From contig JYJJ01000004.1 of NCBI GenBank assembly GCA_003263775.1, forward strand, positions 1 to 64,000: 64,000 nucleotides of DNA, given 5' to 3'. Under the pieces are notes generated by a model. That model saw nothing but the letters and a program-made list of their open reading frames with translations. It did no database searches and had not been told where the DNA came from. The DNA is from Vibrio maritimus (GTDB lineage Bacteria > Pseudomonadota > Gammaproteobacteria > Enterobacterales > Vibrionaceae). This document shows, in pieces, positions 49,655-62,996 of the stretch. The stretch's first letter is position 1. Every line of letters starts with the position of its first letter. Position numbers and translations under genes: made by a program.

Positions 49655-51122
49655 TGGGTAAGCCTACTGGATTTTTAGAACATGGTCGCGAGCTTCCAGG
49701 GAAGCTCGACCCAGCGGTTCGTATTGAAGACAACAAAGAGTTCGTTCTTAACGAAGAGTTTGGCGATAAGATCAATACTCAGGCTTCTCGTTGTATGGAT
49801 TGTGGCGTACCTTTCTGTCACAACGGTTGTCCGATCGGCAACATCATCCCAGAGTTTAACGACGCGGTTTACCGTGACAGCTGGGAAGAAGCTTGGCGTA
49901 TCCTAAGCTCAACCAACAACTTCCCTGAGTTTACAGGTCGCGTATGTCCAGCTCCGTGTGAAAGTGCTTGTGTACTTGGTATTAACCAAGACCCAATCAC
50001 CATCTGTAACATTGAGAAGACCATTGTTGAAACGGCTTACCGTGAAGGCTACGCGAAACCAAAAACGCCGCGCTCTCGCACCGGAAAAACTGTCGCTATT
50101 ATCGGTTCAGGCCCTGCAGGTCTATCTGCAGCCGAGCAGCTAAACAGCGCTGGTCACTCAGTGACGGTATTCGAACGTGATGAGAAAGTCGGCGGTCTAC
50201 TTCGCTTTGGTATCCCTGATTTCAAACTAGGCATGGATATCATTGACCGTAAAATCAATCTAATGGCTGAAGCGGGCGTTGAGTTCAAGGTTAACCAACA
50301 CATTGGTGTTGACGTAAACGCTGCGCAGCTTCGTCAAGAGTTTGATGTGGTACTGCTAACAGGTGGCTCTACCGTGCCTCGCGACCTACCGGTTCCTGGA
50401 CGTGAGCTAAGCGGTGTTCACTTTGCGATGGAATTCCTAGCGCAAAACAACCGTCGTGCTAACGATATGGATCTGAAAGGTGAAGAGATTCACGCCAAAG
50501 ATAAGCATGTTGTGGTGATCGGTGGTGGTGATACTGGTTCTGACTGTGTAGGTACCTCTAACCGTCATAAAGCAGCAAGCGTTACTCAGGTAGAAATCAT
50601 GCCGATTCCACCAGAGAAGCGTCCAGCCAACATGCCATGGCCTCAATACCCAATGATCATGAAGACCACAACTTCTCACGAAGAAGGCTGTGATCGTCAT
50701 TGGAACATCCTAACCAAAGAGTTTATCGGTAACGATGAAGGCCAAGTAACGGGTCTTCGTATCGCTGATATCGTTTGGCAAGATGCCGCTCCTGGTGAGC
50801 GTCCAAGCTTTGAGGAAGTGGCAGGTTCTGAGCGTGTGATTCCATGTGACATGGCGTTCCTAGCAATGGGCTTCCTACACCCAGAACAACGGGCGTTCTA
50901 GCTCAGCTCGACATCAAATTGGATGAGCGTGGCAACGTTGCTGCGGAGAACTTCCAAACAAACCAACAAGGTGTATTTGCCGCAGGTGACATGCGTACAG
51001 GCCAGTCTTTGGTTGTACGCTGTATCAACGAAGGCCGTGAGTGTGCACGTGCTATCGATGAATACCTAATGGGCAACACTAACCTAGAAGCGAAAGCCAA
51101 CTCATTGATGCTTTCCGCTTAA
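49654..51122 (+). CDS. gltD: Glutamate synthase small subunit, first copy (frameshifted)
   Basis: The beta subunit supplies electrons from NADPH via FAD and 4Fe-4S clusters. The N-terminal Cys motifs SRCMDCGVPFCHNGCP and GRVCPAPCESAC are present. FAD and NADPH dinucleotide folds are VAIIGSGPAGLSAAEQL and VVVIGGGDTGSDCVG. It starts [12 protein letters not shown], as in Gram-positive and many proteobacterial GltD proteins. Its ATG overlaps the gltB stop (TAATG). One A is missing near 50889 (CAACGGGC for CAAACGGGC), restoring PEQTGVLAQLDIKLDERG and 489 residues. Confidence 0.93.
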
Positions 51123-51529
51123 AGGTCGACTGTCTAGTTACACGGATAAGTAACTAACAGCATTCCTTCCTAATTTGGCCAGCTTTATGCTGGCCTTTTT
51201 TCTATCTATGACTCAGTCCAGCCAAAAGCACATTATTAATGGGCGACAAGCATGAGTCACCCGCAACCTGTTAACTTTCTCTCTTTTTGCACAGCAACTA
51301 ACTGTAAAGTAACTAGATTATTTGTTTGTTTTTTCGAGACATACACAACAAATTTCTGAAAACTTGACCTTTCTTGCCATAAGCTATACGTTGTGAAGTT
51401 CGTGAAAATAAAATAAATGCAACTTGTTAATAACTAACAGTTAAAAATTTGACTCACATAACAATAAAAAGTCATTAAAAAGCATTAATTTACTGTCAGG
51501 ATGACAGCAAGCTCAAAGGGAGAAAGGCA
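51123..51529 (+). promoter_or_regulatory. Region between the two gltBD operons
   Basis: 407 bp. A terminator occupies the left part. The rest is AT-rich and should hold the promoter of the second operon. TTGACC (about 51369-51374) with TATACG 15 bp later, and TTGACT near 51450, are candidates, neither strong. CTGTCA-GGA-TGACAG (51493-51507) forms a small hairpin just before the GGGAGAAAGG ribosome site. Confidence 0.4.
51177..51204 (+). terminator. Terminator of the first gltBD operon
   Basis: GGCCAGC / GCTGGCC with a TTTAT loop is followed by TTTTTTCT. Confidence 0.9.
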
Positions 51530-54500
51530 ATGGCTCTTTACGATCCAAGTCTTGTAAAAGACAACTGTGGATTTGGCCTGATTGCGCATATGCAAGGTCA
51601 ACCCAGTCACAAACTGGTTCGCACCGCAATCTCAGCACTAGACCGCATGACTCACCGTGGCGGCATCAACTCAGATGGAAAAACTGGCGATGGTTGTGGC
51701 TTACTACTTCAAAAACCCGATTCATATTTCCGCTTAATTGCAGAAGAAAACCAATGGACCTTGGCTAAGCAGTATGCCGTCGGCATGATGTTTCTCTCCA
51801 AAGATCCGGTTAAAGCCCAATCTGCAAAAGACATCATCAACCAAGAACTGTCTAAAGAAACGCTGACCATTTCTGGCTGGCGCGACGTGCCAACCAATGA
51901 AGACGTTCTCGGCCCAATCGCGCTGAGTTCGCTACCCAATATCGTTCAGGTATTTATCTCGGCACCGGCAGGTTGGCGTGAGCAAGATGTTGAGCGACGT
52001 CTGTACATCGCTAAGCGCCGCATTGAAAAACGCATTACGGAAGATGAAGACTTCTATATTTGTAGTTTGTCGACTCAGGTGATCGTCTACAAAGGTCTAT
52101 GTATGCCGGCCGATCTTCCGCGATTCTACCTCGATCTTGCCGATCTTCGCATGGAATCGTCGATCTGTTTGTTCCACCAGCGTTTCTCCACTAATACTCA
52201 ACCCCGCTGGCCATTAGCACAGCCATTCCGCTATTTAGCGCACAATGGTGAGATCAACACCATTGAAGGTAACCGCCAATGGGCGAAAGCGCGTGCCTAC
52301 AAATTTGCCTCACCGCTACTACCGGATCTGCAAACAGCCGCTCCTTTCGTCAACGAAACGGGCTCGGATTCTTCAAGCCTAGATAACATGCTCGACCTAT
52401 TCCTATCTGGTGGCATGGATATCTTCCGTGCTATGCGAATGCTGGTACCGCCAGCATGGCAAAATCACCCAGACATGGACGCAGATCTTCGTGCATTCTA
52501 CGACTTTAACTCTAAACACATGGAGCCTTGGGACGGCCCGGCTGGTATCGTCCTTTCCGACGGTCGTTATGCGGCGTGTAACCTAGATCGCAACGGCTTG
52601 CGTCCTGCGCGCTATGTGATTACCAAAGACAACCTCATCACGCTAGCATCCGAAGTCGGCATTTGGGATTACGCCCCTGATGAAGTGGCAGAAAAAGGGC
52701 GTGTTGGTCCAGGCGAACTGCTGGTTGTTGATACACAAGAGGGTGAACTGTGGCACTCGGATGACATCGACAACGATCTCAAGAGCCGTCACCCATACCG
52801 CGAGTGGATGGAAAATAACGTCCACAAACTAACACCATTTAGCGCCCTCGAAGATGACCAAGTTGGCGAGCGCAGCTTTGATGAAACAGTACTGAAGACC
52901 TATCAAAAACAGTTCGCCATGACCAACGAAGAGACCGATCAGGTGCTTCGTGTACTCGGCGATATGGGTCAAGAAGCGGTTGGTTCTATGGGTGATGACA
53001 CTCCAATGGCGGTGCTATCCTCTAAAGAGCGCTTGGTAACTGATTACTTCCGTCAGAAATTTGCTCAGGTTACCAACCCACCTATCGACCCACTGCGCGA
53101 AAAGCACGTGATGTCGCTTGCGACCAGTGTCGGTCAAGAGATGAACGTATTCTGTGAAACCGATGGTCACGCCTACCGTGTGACCTTCGATTCACCTGTG
53201 CTGCTCTACTCTGATATGCAGCAGCTACTGGAGCTGAGTAACAAACACTATCGCAACACGATCCTCGATATCAATTACGATCCAAATGAGAAAGATCTCA
53301 AACAAGCGCTACTCGATCTCTGTGATCAAGCGGAGACCGTCGTTAAAGAAGGAACGGTTCTCGTCGTGCTTTCCGATCGTGCCCTCGTTAAAGGCAAGCT
53401 GCCTATTCCAGCGGCTATGGCGGTTGGCGCGGTACAAACCCGCTTAATTGAAGCGAATCTTCGCTGTGATGCCAACATTATCGTTGAAACGGCGACGGCG
53501 CGTGACCCACATCAGTTTGCGGTACTACTTGGATTTGGTGCAACCGCCATCTACCCCTACCTCGCTTATGAAGCGCTAGGAAAACTGGTCGATGATGGTG
53601 CTATTGATAAGAGCTACCGCGATGTGATGCAAAACTATCAATACGGCATCAACAAGGGTCTATATAAGATCATGTCGAAGATGGGCATCTCGACCATCGC
53701 CTCTTATCGCTGTTCACAGCTATTTGAAGCAGTAGGTCTGCATCGTGATGTAGTCGACCTATGCTTTACTGGTGTAACGACACGTATTCAGGGCGCAAGC
53801 TTTGAAGACTTCCAACAAGACCTGTTTAACCTATCCCGCAAGGCATGGGCAAAACGCAAACCGGTTGAACATGGCGGCCTACTGAAATACGTCCACGATG
53901 GCGAGTATCACGCTTATAACCCAGATGTCGTTGGTACGCTGCAACAAGCGGTGAAATCGGGCGATGCATCCGACTATAAGTCGTATGCTAAGCAAGTGAA
54001 TGACCGTCCTGTCGCGATGCTGCGTGACTTGATGAAGCTGAAAAAGGCGGACAATGCGCTGCCACTTGAACAAATTGAACCTAATACTGAGCTATTCAAA
54101 CGCTTCGACTCAGCGGCAATGTCTATTGGCGCATTGAGCCCAGAAGCGCACGAAGCACTTGCCATGGCAATGAACAAGCTTGGGGGCTATTCCAACTCAG
54201 GTGAGGGCGGTGAAGATCCACGTCGATTCGGGACTAATCGTAACTCTCGCATTAAGCAGATTGCCTCTGGCCGTTTTGGCGTGACACCACACTACCTCAC
54301 CAATGCAGATGTGCTGCAAATCAAGGTCGCACAGGGTGCGAAACCGGGTGAAGGTGGTCAGTTGCCAGGACATAAGGTCACAGCGGAAATCGCTAAACTA
54401 CGTCACTCAGTGCAAGGGGTTACGCTTATCTCCCCTCCTCCGCATCACGATATCTACTCCATTGAGGATTTAGCTCAGCTTATCTTCGATTTGAAGCAGG

Positions 54501-55992
54501 TTAACCCAGATGCGCTGGTATCAGTAAAACTGGTGTCTGAGCCTGGCGTGGGCACCATTGCTACGGGTGTTGCCAAGGCCTATGCCGATCTCATCACCAT
54601 CTCAGGCTACGATGGCGGTACAGCTGCAAGCCGCTGACCTCGGTGAAATACGCTGGTTGTCCGTGGGAGCTAGGCCTTGCCGAAACTCAGCAAGCGCTGG
54701 TTGCCAACAACCTACGTCATAAGATCCGACTTCAAGTGGATGGCGGTTTAAAAACCGGTCTCGACGTTGTTAAAGCGGCTATTCTTGGGGCTGAGAGTTT
54801 CGGCTTCGGTACCGCACCTATGGTCGCAATGGGCTGTAAATTCTTACGTATCTGTCACCTCAATAACTGCGCGACAGGCGTTGCTACGCAAGATGAAACG
54901 CTGCGTAAAGAGTACTTCAAAGGTCTGCCAGAAATGGTGGTCAACTACTTCACGGGACTCGCCGATGAAGTGCGCGAACTACTTGCTGAACTCGGGGTAG
55001 AAAAGCTCACTGACTTAATTGGTCGCACGGACTTATTAGAGGCTGTCGAAGGGATGACCGCGAAGCAATCCAAACTCGATCTATCGAACATTCTCGAAGC
55101 GCCAGTATCTCCGCTGTCTCATCCATTGTATTGGACGGAGCCAAACCAACCTTTTGATAAAGCCGAGCTTAACCAGAAGATTGTTGAGGAAACCGAGACG
55201 GCTGTTGAAAACAGATCTGGAGGCAGTTTCTACTTTGATGTCAGAAACACCGATCGCTCTGTCGGTGCGAGACTTTCTGGCAGTGTGGCTAAACGCTATG
55301 GCAACCAAGGCATGGCGACCAGCCCAATCAAACTCTATCTCGATGGTACTGCAGGCCAATCTCTCGGCGTTTGGAACGCTGGTGGGGTGGAAATCTACCT
55401 AACGGGTGATGCCAATGACTATGTCGGTAAAGGCATGGCAGGCGGTAAGCTCGTGATCAAACCACACGTCGGAACCACGTTTACGTGTAATGATGCCACT
55501 ATCGTTGGCAACACCTGTTTGTATGGTGCAACAGGCGGTAAGCTTTACGCGGCAGGTACCGCAGGTGAGCGATTTGGGGTACGTAACTCGGGCACAATTG
55601 CAGTGATTGAGGGCGCCGGTGACAACGCTTGTGAATACATGACAGGTGGTATTGTCGCTATCCTCGGCTCGACAGGGGTTAACTTTGGCGCAGGTATGAC
55701 CGGCGGCTTTGCTTATGTGATGGACAGCAACGACGACTTTGAAGGTCGCGTCAACACAGAATCAGTAGAAGCGATTTCGCTGTCTGATCTGTATATCCAT
55801 CAAGAGCATCTGCGCGGTCTGATTGCTGAACACCTAGAAGAAACAGGCTCAGTGCACGCCGAAAACATTCTGGCAAACTTCGATGAATGGATTCCGAAGT
55901 TCTATCTCGTCAAGCCAAAGGCTGCGGATCTTCGCACCTTGCTTGGTCACCAAAGCCGAAGCGCCGCAGAGCTGCGCGTTCAAGCACAGTAA
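51530..55992 (+). CDS. gltB: Glutamate synthase large subunit, second copy, enterobacterial type (frameshifted)
   Basis: This copy is the close relative of E. coli Glt[32 protein letters not shown] at the N-terminus and [12 protein letters not shown] at the C-terminus. The amidotransferase nucleophile would be Cys13 after a very short propeptide; E. coli has about 42 residues. The iron-sulfur region [13 protein letters not shown] is present. The start ATG at 51530 has GGGAG upstream. The frame breaks near 54632, where AGCCGCTG should be AGCCCGCTG, restoring [21 protein letters not shown] and 1487 residues. Confidence 0.93.
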
Positions 55993-57423
<1,431 letters not shown>

Positions 57424-57449
57424 GGTTGCCAGTACACAAACCAAGACTA

Positions 57450-57478
57450 AGCCCAGCTCTACTGCTGGGCTTTTTTTA
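57450..57478 (+). terminator. Terminator of the second gltBD operon
   Basis: AGCCCAGC / GCTGGGCT with a short loop is followed by seven T. Confidence 0.9.
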
Positions 57479-57504
57479 AGCGCTACATTTTGCAAGGGAA
57501 CGTT

Positions 57505-57945
57505 ATGACAATAACTAAGCTATTTACCCTCTCTTCTGTCATTTTGCTTACCGCCTGCGGAGCAGGCTATAAGACCACCACAGATCGAACCGAGGAGCCT
57601 TGTGGCGACAGTCCGCGCTGCGTCTCAACTCAAGATAGCCGTAAAGAGTTTAAACTCGCGCCATTTAAGCTCGCCCCAGACACCAACATCAATCAGATTG
57701 AAACCGTAGCGCTTAGCTTCGATAACGCCGAGGTAGCTGCGCTAGAAGACAACTACCTGCGCGTGGAATACACCTCAAGTGTGTTCCGGTATGTGGATGA
57801 TATGGAGGTAAAAATCCTAGACGGTGAGCTACTCGTGCGCTCCGAAGCACGCATTGGTTACTACGATTTCGACGTAAACAGAAAGCGGGTTGAAGCGTTT
57901 CGCGCTAAGCTCATCGAAACTGGATTGGTCATCGCAAATCCCTAA
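57505..57945 (+). CDS. DUF1499-family lipoprotein
   Basis: 146 residues. The signal peptide ends LLTAC, giving a lipidated Cys18. [15 protein letters not shown] is the DUF1499 signature, and [23 protein letters not shown] the second conserved block. The start ATG at 57505 has AAGGGA upstream; the TTG at 57490 is rejected. Function unknown. It is followed closely by mtnN. Confidence 0.82.
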   Translation: MTITKLFTLSSVILLTACGAGYKTTTDRTEEPCGDSPRCVSTQDSRKEFKLAPFKLAPDTNINQIETVALSFDNAEVAALEDNYLRVEYTSSVFRYVDDMEVKILDGELLVRSEARIGYYDFDVNRKRVEAFRAKLIETGLVIANP

Positions 57946-58031
57946 CCACTCCATCTCGCAAAGGTTGGGAAGCGCGGCGACTGTTGCTATACTGCACGCC
58001 AAAATACGTTTTCCAACTTGAGAGACTCTCT

Positions 58032-58727
58032 ATGAAAATCGGCGTAATTGGCGCAATGGAACAAGAAGTGTCCATCCTAAAAGCAGCACTGACAAACCTT
58101 GAAGAAACCAAGAAAGGCGGTTGTACCTTCTTTACAGGCCAACTTAACGGTGCCGACATCGTGTTACTTCAATCAGGTATCGGCAAAGTAGCGGCAGCAG
58201 TAGGTACCACGATCCTTCTTAGCGATTACCAGCCAGACGTTGTGATTAACACAGGCTCTGCAGGTGGCTTTGAGTCTTCTCTAAACCTAGGTGATGTGGT
58301 TATCTCGACTGAAGTTCGCCACCACGACGCTGACGTGACAGCATTTGGCTACGAGATTGGTCAAATGGCAGGTCAACCAGCAGCGTTCGCCGCGGATCAA
58401 AAACTGATGGATGTGGCAGAGCAAGCACTAGCACAAATGGAAGACAAGCACGCGGTACGCGGCCTAATCTGTACCGGTGACGAGTTTGTTTGCCGTCCAG
58501 AACGTCAAGCAGTTATCCGTGAGAACTTCCCTGGCGTTATTGCCGTTGAGATGGAAGCGTCTGCGATTGCGCAAACCTGTCATCAGTTCAACACGCCATT
58601 CGTAGTGGTTCGTGCCATTTCTGATGTAGCGGATAAAGAATCACCAATGAGCTTTGAAGAGTTCCTACCACTAGCGGCGCAAAGCTCGTCTGAAATGGTA
58701 GTAAAAATGGTTGAGCTGCTTAAATAA
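58032..58727 (+). CDS. mtnN: 5'-methylthioadenosine / S-adenosylhomocysteine nucleosidase MtnN (Pfs)
   Basis: MtnN cleaves adenine from SAH and MTA. Its product S-ribosylhomocysteine feeds LuxS autoinducer-2 synthesis, important in Vibrio. The start [13 protein letters not shown] carries the catalytic-loop Glu12. [23 protein letters not shown] and [16 protein letters not shown] [14 protein letters not shown] (catalytic Glu/substrate ribose) follow, with SDVADK holding the catalytic Asp. Its 231 residues are usual. It heads the mtnN-cbiB-btuF-yadS series; in E. coli mtnN, btuF and yadS are likewise adjacent. Confidence 0.96.
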   Translation: MKIGVIGAMEQEVSILKAALTNLEETKKGGCTFFTGQLNGADIVLLQSGIGKVAAAVGTTILLSDYQPDVVINTGSAGGFESSLNLGDVVISTEVRHHDADVTAFGYEIGQMAGQPAAFAADQKLMDVAEQALAQMEDKHAVRGLICTGDEFVCRPERQAVIRENFPGVIAVEMEASAIAQTCHQFNTPFVVVRAISDVADKESPMSFEEFLPLAAQSSSEMVVKMVELLK

Positions 58728-58770
58728 GCGCGCCTTGTTGTAAACAACATCACGTACAAGGACGACGTAA

Positions 58771-59724
58771 ATGAGCTCTTTTATTGAGAGTTTATATGCC
58801 AATGGTGCACTCCTAACGCTTTGGGGTGCACTTTTGTTTCATCTGCTCATCCCCATTCCACCGGCCGCACATCCAGTCAGATTCTGGCAATTACTACTCA
58901 GCCATATAGCTAACAAGGTCAACTCGCCAAGCGCATCACCTCAACAGCAGCAGCTATCCGGAACGCTTGCGTTATTGCTACTACTCGTTCCAACCTTAGC
59001 CGTGCTGGTCGCACTTCAGACCTTAGTTTGGAAAGCAGAATTCTATCAGCTTGCCCTGCTACTGCTTGCTATTGAGTGGCGTGGTAATGAGCTATTCACT
59101 CGACGCTTCATCGACGCTTTAGCAAAAGAAGATAAGCCCGATGCTCGCCATTTACTCGCATCTAAAGTCAATCGAGAAACAGACGCGCTGTCGCTACTTG
59201 GACTTGGTAAGGCGGGAGCGGAAAGCGTGATTGTTGGCTATGCGAGAAACGTCATCGGCGTTTTATTTTGGTATGGCCTAACTGGTGGCATTGGCGCACT
59301 AATGTATCGGCTTTGTGCGGAGCTCGCGCGCAGCTGGAGCCCGAATAAACCAGGTTATGCGACTTTTGGTAGACCCGCGGCTTGGCTATTTATGGTGATC
59401 GACTTTGTGCCGCAAAAGCTGTTCTCAATGATGGTTTTACTCGGCCTTCCTACTAACGCTATCAAACACACTCTATCCCAAGCGAAAACATGGCCAAATG
59501 CAGCGACCAGCTGGCTTATCTGCGGCTACGCTAACCGCTTTGAACTGGCGCTAGGTGGCCCAGCTATCTATGGCAGTGACAAACTGCAGCGCGCTCGAGT
59601 GGGTGGGAAAATCGCACCCGCGGCATTTCATATCGCTCAAATTCAAAAACATATCGCATGGCGAATCTATGTGTGGTTAATGCTACAAAGCGCTGTGATG
59701 TTCATCATCTACCAAGGATTGTAA
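58771..59724 (+). CDS. cbiB: CbiB/CobD-family cobalamin biosynthesis protein
   Basis: A membrane protein of 317 residues with about four or five membrane segments. The family motifs ARNVIGVLFWYGLTGGIGALMYRL and ALGGPAIYGSDKLQRARVG are visible. CbiB attaches aminopropanol phosphate to adenosylcobyric acid. It lies three bases before btuF, so it probably serves salvage of imported corrinoids. N-terminal conservation is weaker than in full-pathway CbiB, so it could be a diverged form. Confidence 0.8.
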   Translation: MSSFIESLYANGALLTLWGALLFHLLIPIPPAAHPVRFWQLLLSHIANKVNSPSASPQQQQLSGTLALLLLLVPTLAVLVALQTLVWKAEFYQLALLLLAIEWRGNELFTRRFIDALAKEDKPDARHLLASKVNRETDALSLLGLGKAGAESVIVGYARNVIGVLFWYGLTGGIGALMYRLCAELARSWSPNKPGYATFGRPAAWLFMVIDFVPQKLFSMMVLLGLPTNAIKHTLSQAKTWPNAATSWLICGYANRFELALGGPAIYGSDKLQRARVGGKIAPAAFHIAQIQKHIAWRIYVWLMLQSAVMFIIYQGL

Positions 59725-59727
59725 TCA

Positions 59728-60549
59728 ATGAAGAAAACCCTGCTCGGTGCTTTAGCTCTGTTAGCCAGTTGCTCAGCCATTGCCGATACCCAGCGTATTA
59801 TCAGCCTCGCCCCGCACACGACAGAGCTAGCTTATGCAGCGGGTCTTGGCGACAAACTGATTGCAGTCAGTGAGTACAGCGACTACCCAGAGCAAGCCGA
59901 AAAACTGGAACGCGTCGCCAACTATCAAGGCATCAAATTAGAGCGAATTGTCGCGTTAGAACCAGACCTTATCTTAGCGTGGCCGACAGGAAACCCAGCC
60001 CGAGAGCTTGAGAAACTAGAACGCCTCGGCTTCAACCTCTATTACTCCAAAGCCAAATCTCTAGAAGGCATTGCCAACAACCTTGAAGCCTTGAGCCAAT
60101 ATGCCGACGACCCAAGTATCGGTATCAATGAAGCAAAGCAGTTTCGCGCCAAGCTGGCAGAGTTAAAACAAAAGTACGACACCGAGGACAAGGTGCGTTA
60201 TTTCTACCAACTGAGCGAAAAGCCAATCATCACCCTATCCGATGGAAACTGGCCTAGCGAAGTGTTTGAGTTTTGTGGCGGAGAAAACATCTTCGCAAGC
60301 AGCAAAGCGCCCTACCCTCAAGTCAGTCCTGAACAGGTCATCGTTCGCCAACCTGAGGTCATATTCACCTCAGAACACGCCATCGCTAACGGAAATATGT
60401 GGCAAAAATGGCAGCAAGAGCTGCCCGCAGTACAAAACGATCATGTATGGGCTTTAACCTCAGATTGGCTTAATCGCCCCACCCCAAGAACCTTAATGGC
60501 TGTCACTCAAGTGTGCGAACATTTAGACTGGGTACGAACCCACAAATAA
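59728..60549 (+). CDS. btuF: Vitamin B12 periplasmic binding protein BtuF
   Basis: BtuF delivers cobalamin to the BtuCD importer. A signal peptide of 19 residues (ending AIA before [10 protein letters not shown]) is followed by two lobes of a class III binding protein. [17 protein letters not shown] and [12 protein letters not shown] are typical. The start ATG at 59728 is three bases after cbiB. At 273 residues it has the usual length. The btuCD genes are not in the window. Confidence 0.92.
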   Translation: MKKTLLGALALLASCSAIADTQRIISLAPHTTELAYAAGLGDKLIAVSEYSDYPEQAEKLERVANYQGIKLERIVALEPDLILAWPTGNPARELEKLERLGFNLYYSKAKSLEGIANNLEALSQYADDPSIGINEAKQFRAKLAELKQKYDTEDKVRYFYQLSEKPIITLSDGNWPSEVFEFCGGENIFASSKAPYPQVSPEQVIVRQPEVIFTSEHAIANGNMWQKWQQELPAVQNDHVWALTSDWLNRPTPRTLMAVTQVCEHLDWVRTHK

Positions 60550-60651
60550 TGAGAAGTAGATCACATTCAGGTAAGATTCGCTATCCGCAAACGTTAAATC
60601 CCGTAAAATTGGCGCACTTTCCTATTACTTTTCTTCAGTGAGAATATAGCT

Positions 60652-61268
60652 GTGGATTCCATGCTTTATTTAGTCGACCTTTTTGGTACGGCAATATTTG
60701 CAATATCGGGAGTGATACTTGCAGGAAGACTTAGGATGGATCCTTTTGGCGTCATGGTGCTTGGCAGTGTAACGGCCATCGGTGGGGGAACCATCCGCGA
60801 CATGGCACTAGGTGCAACACCTGTTTTTTGGATCACCGACACGACCTACATTTGGGTCATTATCGTCACGTGTATCGCGACCATGATGCTGATCCGACAC
60901 CCACGGCGCTTACCTTGGTATGTTCTGCCCGTCTGTGATGCCATTGGCTTGCGGTATTTGTCGGTATCGGCGTTGAAAAGGCGCTGATATTCCAGGATTC
61001 CTACTTGATCGCCGTTATTATGGGTGTATTAACGGGCTGCGGTGGCGGTATCATTCGTGACGTTCTTGCTCGTGAAGTCCCCATGGTGTTAAGGCGAGAG
61101 GTGTACGCTACCGCCTGTATTATTGGCGGCACTTTCCATGTAGGAGCTCTAATGATGGGCGCGTCTACGGGCAGCGCCTTCCTATGCTGTGTTGTCGCTA
61201 CCCTTGTCATCCGCCTAGGCGCAATTCGTTGGCACCTCTCTTTGCCAACCTTCGCACTCGACAAGTAG
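60652..61268 (+). CDS. yadS: TRIC-family membrane protein YadS (UPF0126; frameshifted)
   Basis: A small inner-membrane protein with two repeats of three membrane segments. The repeat motifs are [10 protein letters not shown] and [10 protein letters not shown], the hallmark of the TRIC/UPF0126 family, thought to form cation channels. E. coli YadS lies beside btuF. The start is GTG at 60652, with ATG 60661 as alternative. The frame breaks near 60954: GGCTTGCGG should be GGCTTGGCGG, restoring [16 protein letters not shown] and 205 residues. Confidence 0.87.
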
Positions 61269-61278
61269 CTTCAAATAA

Positions 61279-61308
61279 CTGACAGGAGATACCGAATTCT
61301 CCTGTCAG
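61279..61308. terminator. Hairpin between yadS and modF
   Basis: CTGACAGGAGA (61279-61289) / TCTCCTGTCAG (61298-61308) is a perfect 11-bp stem with an eight-base loop. The T-rich stretch CATTTTTCTC comes only seven bases later, so it may act as a terminator or an RNA-stabilising hairpin. Confidence 0.65.
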
Positions 61309-61383
61309 CCTCTTCATTTTTCTCTGTCGCTTTAGTATGTTGGTTAAAAGCCACTCACTTTTTATTCAGACAGGGAAACGTCT

Positions 61384-62898
61384 ATGGATATCTGCTTCAA
61401 TAATGTCTCGCTAAACCACCCACTGTCACTGTCTGTACCACAATGGACCATTCGCTCAGGCGAGCACTGGGCGGTATTTGAAACCCATGGCAACGTTGGT
61501 AGCCTACTTGGCGATCTGCTATGTGGGGAACTGAAAGCCGATGAAGGCCAGCTCCAGCAACCTCACTCTAGCATTGCTCAAGTCTCACTAGCCGAGCAGC
61601 AGAGGCTGCTTGAACTAGAACAAGCCAATGACGACAGTGAGTTTTTAGATCGAATTGATTTTGGACGCACTGTTGAGCAATTAGTCTCGGAGTTTTCTGA
61701 TAACCCAGATGTGGTCGAGCAGCTTATCCAAGAGCTAGATTTACTTCATCTTAGAGCGCGCGGTTTTAGACAGCTATCAACCGGTGAAACCCGCCGCGTG
61801 ATGCTAGCGCGAGCCCTCGCCAGCGCACCAAAAATATTGGTGCTCGATGAACCTTTTGTTGGTCTAGATACCCTACACCGTAAAATGCTAGCGGACTATC
61901 TGAAAGACCTATCCCTACACGTTCAGCTCGTCATCATTACATCCCGAGAAGATGAAGTTCCAAACTGGATGTCGCACGTGGCGATGTTTGAAAAAGGGTC
62001 ACTTAAGGAGCAGCTTAGCTATAGCGAGTGGCGCGAGCATCCAATTATTTCTCAGTTATTAGCGCAATCCTCACAGCAAAGCGAACAGTGGCTCGAACTT
62101 ATCCGCAAACATCAACACACGGCAAAGTTTGCGGATCCCTTGGTTAAAATCACTGATGGTAAAGTGGAGTACGTTGAACAAAAGATCTTCTCCGGGGTCA
62201 ATTGGCAAATCAACAATGGCGAACACTGGCAAGTTCGCGGCCCCAATGGCTGTGGCAAAAGTACTTTGCTCGGGATGATTTTTGGTGACCACCCACAGTG
62301 TTACAGCAACGATATTGATATCTATGGCATCAAACGCGGTAGCGGTGAGACCGTTTGGGATATCAAGCAGCACACTGGCATGGTGTCCTCCTCTTTGCAC
62401 CTGCAATACCGAGTCAACTGCAATGCCCGAGACGTTCTACTGTCCGGATTCTTTGACTCTATCGGCCTTTATGACAAACCAAGCAAAAAGCAGATTAATG
62501 CCGCTGATGAATGGTTAACCCTGCTACACATGTCGCACCTAAAAGATTGCGCATTCAAGTCTTTAGAATACAGTCAACAGCGCCTGCTGCTTATTGCACG
62601 TGCCATTATCAAACAGCCGACGATACTGATTTTGGATGAACCATATCAAGGCCTTGATTTCTTAGGGCGTAAATTGGTTATGAATGCGTTAGAGCTAATC
62701 GCGAAGGAAAACCTAAGCCAGCTACTGTACGTCTCGCATTATGTCGAAGATGAGCTAGACAGCATTCGCTACTTTGTCGATTTTGTCGAAGCTGGCAATG
62801 ATGAAGGCTACCACGTCGTCATCACTACGCCAGAGACCAAAAGCCAAACACCTTCTTACAACACCAAGCAAAAGGAAGTCTCGTGTCAGGAAAAATAG
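61384..62898 (+). CDS. modF: ModF-type twin ABC ATPase
   Basis: 504 residues with two ATP-binding domains and no membrane segment. The second domain is complete: Walker A GPNGCGKST near residue 300, and ILILDEPYQGLD. YSNDIDIYGIKRGSGETVWD and VSSSLHLQYRV match E. coli ModF. In the first domain the Walker A region reads FETHGNVGSLLGD, without the GK(S/T) of an active site, although LSTGETRRVMLARAL and LVLDEPFVGLD are kept. E. coli ModF is linked to the molybdate operon, but no mod genes are visible here. The role is unknown. Confidence 0.85.
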   Translation: MDICFNNVSLNHPLSLSVPQWTIRSGEHWAVFETHGNVGSLLGDLLCGELKADEGQLQQPHSSIAQVSLAEQQRLLELEQANDDSEFLDRIDFGRTVEQLVSEFSDNPDVVEQLIQELDLLHLRARGFRQLSTGETRRVMLARALASAPKILVLDEPFVGLDTLHRKMLADYLKDLSLHVQLVIITSREDEVPNWMSHVAMFEKGSLKEQLSYSEWREHPIISQLLAQSSQQSEQWLELIRKHQHTAKFADPLVKITDGKVEYVEQKIFSGVNWQINNGEHWQVRGPNGCGKSTLLGMIFGDHPQCYSNDIDIYGIKRGSGETVWDIKQHTGMVSSSLHLQYRVNCNARDVLLSGFFDSIGLYDKPSKKQINAADEWLTLLHMSHLKDCAFKSLEYSQQRLLLIARAIIKQPTILILDEPYQGLDFLGRKLVMNALELIAKENLSQLLYVSHYVEDELDSIRYFVDFVEAGNDEGYHVVITTPETKSQTPSYNTKQKEVSCQEK

Positions 62899-62996
62899 CC
62901 ATCGTCTGCTTACTAAAAAGAGAAATCACAACAGTTAGCGCAAAGATTTCTATGCTAATCTATGGCTACTGATTCCATTTTTTCATCATAATAGAC

